A stretch of 11,294 nucleotides of DNA from an uncultured Oscillospiraceae bacterium (GTDB lineage: Bacteria > Bacillota > Clostridia > UBA1212 > UBA1255). Positions 6,575 to 11,294 of this stretch are shown one piece after another; position 1 is the stretch's first letter, and the number at the start of each line of letters is the position of its first letter. The translations under genes were made by a program, and so were the position numbers. The stretch spans positions 1-11,294 of the forward strand of contig CABQCN010000012.1 in the NCBI GenBank assembly GCA_902462635.1, in the 5' to 3' direction. Under the pieces are notes generated by a model. The model ran no database searches. It saw only the letters and a list, made by a program, of their open reading frames with translations, and was not told the DNA's origin.

Positions 6575-7486
6575 ATGACGCTGCAGCAGTTGAAATATGT
6601 AATCGAAATCGTAAATGCCGGCTCGATGAACGCGGCTGCGGAGAAACTTTTCGTCACGCAGCCGAGTCTCTCGAATGCGGTGAAAGAACTCGAGATAGAA
6701 CTCGGAATCGAGATTTTTCTCCGCTCGAACCGCGGCATCACGCTCTCTGCGGAGGGTGCGGAATTTCTGAGCTACGCCCGGCAAGTCATGGAGCAGGCGG
6801 AACTTCTGGAGCAGCGGTATCTGCATAAAAAACCGTCCCGGCGCCTGTTCTCCGTATCGACGCAGCATTACGCATTCTCTGTCAACGCGTTTGTAAATCT
6901 GATCAAAGATTATAATCAGAACGAATATGAATTCACGCTCCGCGAAACGCAGACGTATGGGATCATTGACGACGTCAGAAACCTGCGCAGTGAAATCGGC
7001 GTGCTTTATATGAATGATTTCAATGAAAAGGTCCTGCTGAAAATCCTGCGGGAAAGCAGCCTCGCGTTTCATCCGTTGTTCGAAGCGAAGCCGCATGTTT
7101 TCGTGAGCAATGCGCATCCGCTTTCCGCGAAAAAAATCGTAGCGCTGGAGGATCTGACGCCGTATCCGTGTCTTTCTTTCGAGCAGGGAGTCCATAATTC
7201 TTTTTACTATGCGGAAGAGAGCACCGTCTATCATCCCAAAAGCATTCTGGTCAGCGACCGCGCAACGCTTTTCAATTTATTGATCGGTTTGAACGGCTAT
7301 ACGATTTCCACCGGGATTCTCAGCGAAGATCTGAACGGTAAAAACATCATATCGATCCCGCTCGCCTGCGACGAATCGATCCGCGTCGGCTATCTCTCGC
7401 GGAAAGGAATCGGGCTGAGCGCCATGGCGGAATCCTATGTGGAAAAGCTCCGGCATTATATCGCAACCTGCAGTGGATATAAATAA
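6575..7486 (+). CDS. LysR-family transcriptional regulator, possible regulator of metE/metF
   Basis: DNA-binding regulator of 303 residues, normal length for the family. The N-terminal winged helix-turn-helix is clear (MTLQQLKYVIEIVNAGSMNAAAEKLFV..., with TQPSLSNAVKELE as recognition helix region, about residues 28-40), followed by a linker helix and a periplasmic-binding-like effector domain (about 90-300). It starts 9 bases after the esterase stop in the same frame, so it cannot be extended upstream. No Shine-Dalgarno is visible, so translation may depend on coupling to the esterase. The gene lies just upstream of metE/metF on the same strand, which suggests a MetR- or CysR-like role in sulfur amino-acid control. 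That is inference from position; control of the esterase gene is the alternative. The classical MetR arrangement is divergent, which is not the case here. Confidence 0.9.
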   Translation: MTLQQLKYVIEIVNAGSMNAAAEKLFVTQPSLSNAVKELEIELGIEIFLRSNRGITLSAEGAEFLSYARQVMEQAELLEQRYLHKKPSRRLFSVSTQHYAFSVNAFVNLIKDYNQNEYEFTLRETQTYGIIDDVRNLRSEIGVLYMNDFNEKVLLKILRESSLAFHPLFEAKPHVFVSNAHPLSAKKIVALEDLTPYPCLSFEQGVHNSFYYAEESTVYHPKSILVSDRATLFNLLIGLNGYTISTGILSEDLNGKNIISIPLACDESIRVGYLSRKGIGLSAMAESYVEKLRHYIATCSGYK

Positions 7487-7527
7487 AAACTATAATAAAC
7501 AATAAAATATCAGAATAAATCATAACG

Positions 7528-7566
7528 ACTCCCTTTGTGCTATACTGACACGCACAGGGGAGTTTT
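7528..7566 (+). terminator. Hairpin with short T tract between lysR and metE, possible terminator or operator
   Basis: ACTCCC (7528-7533) pairs with GGGAGT (7558-7563) and TGTGC (7536-7540) with GCACA (7552-7556), leaving a one-base bulge and an 11-base loop, followed by four T. Read-through RNA from lysR could terminate here. The same DNA contains the probable metE -10 box in the loop, so it could instead be an operator. The preceding 40 bases (7487-7527) are very AT-rich and might hold an activator site; I see no convincing LysR box there. Confidence 0.5.
7538..7546 (+). promoter_or_regulatory. Extended -10 promoter for metE/metF
   Basis: TGC followed by TATACT gives an extended -10 (TGn plus a 5-of-6 box). 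No good -35 lies 16-18 bases upstream (around 7518-7523), which suits an activator-dependent promoter. Transcription would start near 7553, leaving a leader of about 47 bases with AAGGAG at 7586-7591. Confidence 0.55.
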
Positions 7567-7599
7567 CATTTGAATACAGAAAGATAAGGAGCAACACGT

Positions 7600-8265
7600 A
7601 TGAAAACATCAGTAGTCGGCTATCCGCGGATCGGCGCTCTGCGCGAATTGAAATTTGCATCGGAAAAATATTTCAGACAGGAAATCACAATGGAGGCGCT
7701 TCAGGAAACCGCCAGGCAGCTGCGCAAAGCGCACTGGGAAATTCAGAAAGAGAACGGCATCGATTTTATTCCGTCCAACGATTTTTCCTTTTACGATCAT
7801 TTGCTGGATACGGCGGTTCTGTTGGGGATCATTCCGGACCGGTACCGGCAATTGGGATTGGGGGAGCTCGATACGTATTTTGCGATGGCGCGCGGTTATC
7901 AGGGAAAGAACGGCGACGTCAAGGCGCTGGCGATGAAAAAATGGTTCAATACGAATTACCATTATATTGTACCGGAAGTGGAGGACGATCTGCAGATCAG
8001 CCTGCAGGGGACAAAGCCGTTTGCGGAATACGGGGAAGCGAAATCGTACGGTATTGAAACGAAGCCGGTAATTACAGGCGCTTTCACGCTGTTAAAAGCC
8101 GTGCGTTTTTCCGGCACGAAAGAGATCCGCAGTATCCAGGCGTCCGTAACGAAAGCCTATCGGGAAATCCTTACGAAATTCGACGAACTTGGGGCGGAAT
8201 GGGTCCAATTCGACGAACCGGCGTTTGTCACCGATCTGACCTGTCCCGGGAAGATCTTCTGCTGA
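7600..8265 (+). CDS. metE: MetE N-terminal fragment (221 codons to the premature stop)
   Basis: First piece of the split methionine synthase. It shows the MetE N-terminal barrel signature: [20 protein letters not shown] near the start, [20 protein letters not shown], then the [14 protein letters not shown] and [10 protein letters not shown] segments, and [13 protein letters not shown] close to the frameshift. The last five residues before the TGA at 8263 (PGKIF C) do not fit the family, as expected after a frameshift. Alone it lacks the zinc and homocysteine site and should not be active. Confidence 0.7.
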   Translation: MKTSVVGYPRIGALRELKFASEKYFRQEITMEALQETARQLRKAHWEIQKENGIDFIPSNDFSFYDHLLDTAVLLGIIPDRYRQLGLGELDTYFAMARGYQGKNGDVKALAMKKWFNTNYHYIVPEVEDDLQISLQGTKPFAEYGEAKSYGIETKPVITGAFTLLKAVRFSGTKEIRSIQASVTKAYREILTKFDELGAEWVQFDEPAFVTDLTCPGKIFC

Positions 8266-9872
8266 TCCAAGAATTATATGGGGAAATCCTGAAAGCAAAA
8301 GGAAACGTGAAAGTGCTTGCACAGACGTATTTTGGCGATGTGCGCGATTGCTACGGCGTCCTTGCGGCGCTGCCGTTCGACGGACTCGGACTCGATTTTA
8401 CCGAAGGGGAGAAATCGCTTGCCTTGGTTCGTACGGGATTTCCGGCGGGAAAGACGCTTTTCGCCGGCGTGGTAAACGGAAAGAATATTTGGAAAAACGA
8501 TTATGCGAAAACGCTTGCTCTTTTGAAGGAACTCGGGAGCTGCGCCGGAGACGTCGTGATCGGAACGTCCTGCTCTCTCTTACACGTCCCGTATACGATA
8601 GAAGCGGAATCAAAGCTCGCGGAAGCCTATAAAAAATATTTCGCGTTTGCCGCGGAGAAGCTCGGCGAGCTTTCGGACCTCAAGCAAATCATAACTGCCG
8701 GATCGGGTGCGGAGCATCCGAAATACCGCGAGAACCGGGCCGTATTCGAGGCGCCGCGGGACTGCGTCAACGAATGCGTCCAGAAGAAAACCGCCGCGGT
8801 GACGGAAGCGGACTTTACCCGTCTCCCGGCGTTTACAGAACGTGCGGCGATTCAGAAAAACAAATGGAAACTGCCCTTGCTCCCGACGACGACAATCGGT
8901 TCTTTCCCGCAGACGGCGGATGTACGCGCCAACCGGACTGCATTTAAAAAGGGGAATATCACGGAAGAACAATATAAAGCGTTCAATAAAAAGAAAATTG
9001 CGGAGTGCATCGCGCTGCAGGAAAAAATCGGACTCGACGTCCTCGTGCACGGCGAATTCGAACGCAACGACATGGTGGAATATTTCGGGGAATGTCTGGA
9101 CGGCTTCCTGTTTACGGAGAAAGCATGGGTACAGTCGTACGGGACCCGCTGCGTCAAGCCGCCTGTCGTCTGGGGCGATATTTCCAGGACGAAGCCGATG
9201 ACGGTGGAATATTCCGTATATGCGCAGAGCCTTACCGACCGTCCGGTGAAGGGGATGCTCACGGGGCCCGTTACGATCCTGAACTGGTCTTTCCCGCGGG
9301 AAGACGTCAGCTTACGAGAATCTGCGCTGCAGATCGCGCTCGCGATCCGGGAAGAGGTCTTGGATCTGGAGGCAAACGGCATCCGGATCATCCAGATCGA
9401 CGAAGCGGCGCTTCGTGAGAAATTGCCGCTCCGGCATTCCGACCGGCACAGCCGTTATCTGGACTGGGCGATCCCGGCCTTCCGCCTCGTGCACAGCGGC
9501 GTAAAGCCGGAAACACAGATCCACACGCATATGTGTTACAGCGAATTCGAAGATATCATCCAAGAAATCGACGCTATGGATGCCGACGTGATTACCTTCG
9601 AAGCCTCGCGTTCCGATTTGAAAATCATCGATATTTTACAGGAGAATCATTTCAGAACGGCCGTGGGTCCCGGCGTTTACGATATCCATTCTCCCCGTGT
9701 GCCGGGCGTAGAGGAGATCGAAGCAGCGCTGAAGAAAATGCTGGCGCGGATCCCCGCGGAGAAACTGTGGGTCAATCCGGACTGCGGCCTCAAAACGAGA
9801 GGCAACGAGGAAACGGTGCCGAGCCTGGAGCATCTGACGGAAGCGGCGCGTACGGTAAGAGCGTGTTTGTGA
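8199..9872 (+). CDS. metE: MetE C-terminal fragment with complete zinc site
   Basis: Second piece of the split methionine synthase. The frame is open from 8199, but family sequence only begins near 8239 ([17 protein letters not shown]), so the first dozen residues are read in the wrong frame. It carries the rest of the N-terminal barrel and the whole C-terminal catalytic barrel, which begins near [15 protein letters not shown]. The zinc ligands His (codon at 9528), Cys (9534), Glu (9600) and Cys (9783) have spacings of 2, 24 and 85 residues from the His, identical to H641, C643, E665 and C726 of E. coli MetE. No convincing ribosome binding site precedes 8199. The intact catalytic half argues for a recent frameshift. 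Confidence 0.7.
   Translation: MGPIRRTGVCHRSDLSREDLLLIQELYGEILKAKGNVKVLAQTYFGDVRDCYGVLAALPFDGLGLDFTEGEKSLALVRTGFPAGKTLFAGVVNGKNIWKNDYAKTLALLKELGSCAGDVVIGTSCSLLHVPYTIEAESKLAEAYKKYFAFAAEKLGELSDLKQIITAGSGAEHPKYRENRAVFEAPRDCVNECVQKKTAAVTEADFTRLPAFTERAAIQKNKWKLPLLPTTTIGSFPQTADVRANRTAFKKGNITEEQYKAFNKKKIAECIALQEKIGLDVLVHGEFERNDMVEYFGECLDGFLFTEKAWVQSYGTRCVKPPVVWGDISRTKPMTVEYSVYAQSLTDRPVKGMLTGPVTILNWSFPREDVSLRESALQIALAIREEVLDLEANGIRIIQIDEAALREKLPLRHSDRHSRYLDWAIPAFRLVHSGVKPETQIHTHMCYSEFEDIIQEIDAMDADVITFEASRSDLKIIDILQENHFRTAVGPGVYDIHSPRVPGVEEIEAALKKMLARIPAEKLWVNPDCGLKTRGNEETVPSLEHLTEAARTVRACL
8233..8243 (+). other. Frameshift site in metE, 5-bp near-tandem duplication
   Basis: GATCT (8233-8237) is followed directly by GACCT (8238-8242), then G. 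Either copy alone restores a continuous frame reading VTDLSRED. The length change is +5, which fits the family length better than a single-base loss. Confidence 0.75.
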
Positions 9873-9873
9873 T

Positions 9874-10734
9874 ATGAAACTCAAAACCCTTTTTGAAACA
9901 AAACAAGTTTTGTCTTTCGAGGTGTTTCCGCCGAAGCGTACCGCTCCGGTGGAATCTATCTACGATGCGCTGGATTCCTTGCAAGAACTCCATCCCGACT
10001 TCATCAGCGTTACGTACGGGGCGGGCGGGAGCGAGAATTGCGCGGCGACGCTCGAGATTGCTTCCTCCATTAAAAATAAATACGGCATCGAAAGCGTGGC
10101 GCATCTGCCCTGCATCAACTTGTCGAAAGAAGACGTGCTGTCGATGCTGCAGCGTTTCCGGGAAAACGGAATCGAAAATATTCTTGCCCTGCGCGGCGAC
10201 ATCAATCCGGAAGTGCCGCCGGGAAGCGATTTCGAACATGCAAGCGACCTGATTGCCTTTCTGAAAGAAAACGGGGAATTCAATATTATCGGTGCCTGCT
10301 ATCCGGAAGGTCATCCGGAGGCGAACGAAATGGTAAGCGACATCCGCAATCTCAAAAAGAAAATAGATGCCGGCTGCGACCAGCTGATTACGCAGCTGTT
10401 CTTCGACAACGAATATTTTTACCGCTTCCGGGAGCGCTGCATCCTGGCCGGAATCGAGGTCCCCATAGAAGCCGGCATCATGCCTGTGCTGAATAAAAAA
10501 CAGATCGAACGCATGGTGACGCTGTGCGGCGTCCGCCTGCCCGCCAAATTCGTAAAAATGATGGAGCGCTATGAACATAACCCCGAGGCGATGCGCGACG
10601 CAGGAATCGCCTATGCCGTCGACCAGATCGTGGATTTAATCGCGCAGGATGTGCAGGGCATCCATTTATATACCATGAACCGCCCCGATACGGCGCGCAG
10701 AATTCACGACAACATCGCCGCGCTGCTTACCTGA
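9874..10734 (+). CDS. metF: Methylenetetrahydrofolate reductase (MTHFR)
   Basis: Flavoenzyme of 286 residues (E. coli MetF 296) that reduces 5,10-methylene- to 5-methyl-tetrahydrofolate, the methyl donor for methionine synthase. Family features in order: SFEVFPPK with the catalytic-type Glu16, TYGAGGS (47-53), HLPCI (77-81), ALRGD (105-109, flavin/folate region), YPEGHPEA (143-150), TQLFFD (173-178) and the GIMPVL segment. The length fits a complete single-domain MetF; no C-terminal extension is present. It starts 1 base after the metE stop without a strong Shine-Dalgarno, so translation is probably coupled to metE. The metE frameshift could therefore also affect it, although ribosomes reinitiating in the second half might restore coupling. 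Control is likely shared with metE through the promoter near 7540. Function is secure; in anaerobes the same enzyme family can also serve one-carbon (Wood-Ljungdahl) metabolism. Confidence 0.95.
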   Translation: MKLKTLFETKQVLSFEVFPPKRTAPVESIYDALDSLQELHPDFISVTYGAGGSENCAATLEIASSIKNKYGIESVAHLPCINLSKEDVLSMLQRFRENGIENILALRGDINPEVPPGSDFEHASDLIAFLKENGEFNIIGACYPEGHPEANEMVSDIRNLKKKIDAGCDQLITQLFFDNEYFYRFRERCILAGIEVPIEAGIMPVLNKKQIERMVTLCGVRLPAKFVKMMERYEHNPEAMRDAGIAYAVDQIVDLIAQDVQGIHLYTMNRPDTARRIHDNIAALLT

Positions 10735-10764
10735 AAACCTCTTTCTCACAACCTGCATTCCGTA

Positions 10765-10793
10765 TTGCATTTTTTCGCGCGGGATGATATCCT
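10765..10793 (+). promoter_or_regulatory. Weak candidate promoter for the aldo/keto reductase gene
   Basis: TTGCAT (10765-10770) and TATCCT (10788-10793) are separated by 17 bases in the 96-base gap between metF and the reductase. Both boxes are poor matches (3 of 6 and 4 of 6). No terminator is visible after metF, so read-through is possible. Confidence 0.3.
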
Positions 10794-10830
10794 TTGAAGC
10801 GGAATTTATTGAAAAAGGGAGGCAGATAAT

Positions 10831-11294
10831 ATGGTATACAGGGATTTCGGAAATACGGGCGTCAGGCTCTCCCCGCTTGGCTTCGGCATGATGCGCCTGC
10901 CCGCGGAAGAAGAAGCGATTGAAATGGTGCGCCGCGCGATCGACGCGGGCGTGAATTACATCGATACCGCCTATAATTACCTGGACGGGAACAGTGAGAT
11001 CATCACCGGCCGCGCGCTGGAAGACGGCTATCGGGACAAGATTTACCTTGCGACCAAGCTGCCCGTCTGGATGATCGAGAAAGAGAGCGACTTCGACAGG
11101 ATTCTGGACGAACAGCTGGCAAAGCTGAATACCGATCAGATTGATTTCTACCTGCTGCATGCTTTAAATAAAGATTCCTGGAAGAAAGTATTGGAATACG
11201 ATCTCATTCGTAAAATGAAAGAGGCGCGCGACGCCGGCAAGGTAGGGTTCATCGGCTTTTCATTCCACGATACGCTCGCGCTGTTCAAAGAAAT
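10831..11294 (+). CDS. Aldo/keto reductase, N-terminal part (3' end outside window)
   Basis: NAD(P)H-dependent oxidoreductase with a TIM-barrel fold; the first 154 residues are visible and the frame runs off the right edge. The N-terminus YRDFGNTGVRLSPLGFGMMRLP is typical of the branch that often carries a C-terminal 4Fe-4S domain (YgiR/COG1453-like), which would lie outside the window. Catalytic residues are present: Asp and Tyr in IDTAYNY, Lys in ATKLP and His in FYLLHALN. AGGGAGG at 10816-10822 is 8 bases before the ATG. It is separated from metF by 96 bases and is probably its own unit. Substrate unknown. Confidence 0.92.
   Translation, partial: MVYRDFGNTGVRLSPLGFGMMRLPAEEEAIEMVRRAIDAGVNYIDTAYNYLDGNSEIITGRALEDGYRDKIYLATKLPVWMIEKESDFDRILDEQLAKLNTDQIDFYLLHALNKDSWKKVLEYDLIRKMKEARDAGKVGFIGFSFHDTLALFKE

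Larger units (their letters stand above)
7600..9872 (+). pseudogene. metE: Cobalamin-independent methionine synthase, split by a frameshift
   Basis: MetE transfers the methyl group of 5-methyl-tetrahydrofolate (polyglutamate form) to homocysteine in the cytoplasm, making methionine without B12. The gene starts at 7600 with AAGGAG 8 bases upstream and ends at 9872. The reading frame changes at about 8233-8243: DEPAFVTDL is read in the first frame and continues as [12 protein letters not shown] in another. GATCT/GACCT there looks like a 5-bp near-tandem duplication. Without these 5 bases the gene would encode 755 residues, matching the usual MetE size (E. coli 753), and its zinc His would be residue 642 (641 in E. 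coli). metF follows after 1 base. The rest of both halves looks intact, so the mutation is recent or a sequence error. If real, the cell would need B12-dependent MetH or external methionine. Confidence 0.85.

Noticed and set aside
7487..7599. SAM or other methionine riboswitch before metE.
   Set aside because: Only 113 bases are available, no multi-helix junction or known conserved core is visible, and the apparent start near 7553 leaves about 47 bases of leader.
8233..8265. Programmed ribosomal frameshift in metE.
   Set aside because: No slippery heptamer, internal Shine-Dalgarno with a stop-codon shift, or family precedent; a 5-bp near-duplication explains the shift.

Overview
The window reads as a chromosomal segment of a Gram-positive anaerobe, most likely a spore-forming member of the Bacillota (Clostridia-like). 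The reasons are strong purine-rich Shine-Dalgarno sites (GGAGG, AAGGAG), a BclA-type collagen-like surface protein beside a glycosyltransferase, a candidate sporulation (sigma-K-like) promoter in front of that pair, and a Bacillota-type FeoB sequence. All recognised genes are on the + strand. I cannot name a species from sequence alone.

Left part (1-3936): the C-terminal portion of a large serine recombinase enters from the left edge (stop at 1094). It is followed by a two-gene unit: a family-2 glycosyltransferase with TPR-like helices (1156-2235) and a 515-residue collagen-like protein (2317-3864). The latter has a cysteine-rich N-terminus, about 75 Gly-X-Y triplets rich in Gly-Pro-Thr and Gly-Ala-Thr, three copies of a 39-residue module and a C1q/BclA-like C-terminal domain. 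A terminator closes the unit. The simplest reading is a spore-surface glycoprotein with its dedicated glycosyltransferase, comparable in layout to sgtA/bclA3 of Clostridioides difficile.

Middle (3915-7486): the C-terminal part of a ferrous-iron transporter (feoB) lacks its G domain and first membrane part. It begins abruptly next to the collagen-gene terminator, so it is a truncated remnant, and it ends in its own strong terminator. A sigma-A promoter then drives a secreted lipoprotein esterase of the sialate O-acetylesterase type. A LysR-type regulator follows nine bases after it.

Right part (7487-11294): a methionine block. metE (cobalamin-independent methionine synthase) and metF (methylenetetrahydrofolate reductase) are one base apart. 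MetF makes the 5-methyl-tetrahydrofolate that MetE uses, and the preceding LysR regulator is a plausible controller. As written, metE is split by a frameshift at about 8233-8243, where a near-perfect 5-bp tandem duplication is visible. All four zinc ligands remain downstream with exactly the E. coli spacing. The window ends inside an aldo/keto reductase gene with its own ribosome binding site.

Most interesting points: the putative glycosylated collagen-like spore protein with a poly-Cys head, the feoB truncation at the junction with this accessory unit, the metE frameshift, and a metE promoter whose -10 box sits in the loop of an inverted repeat.
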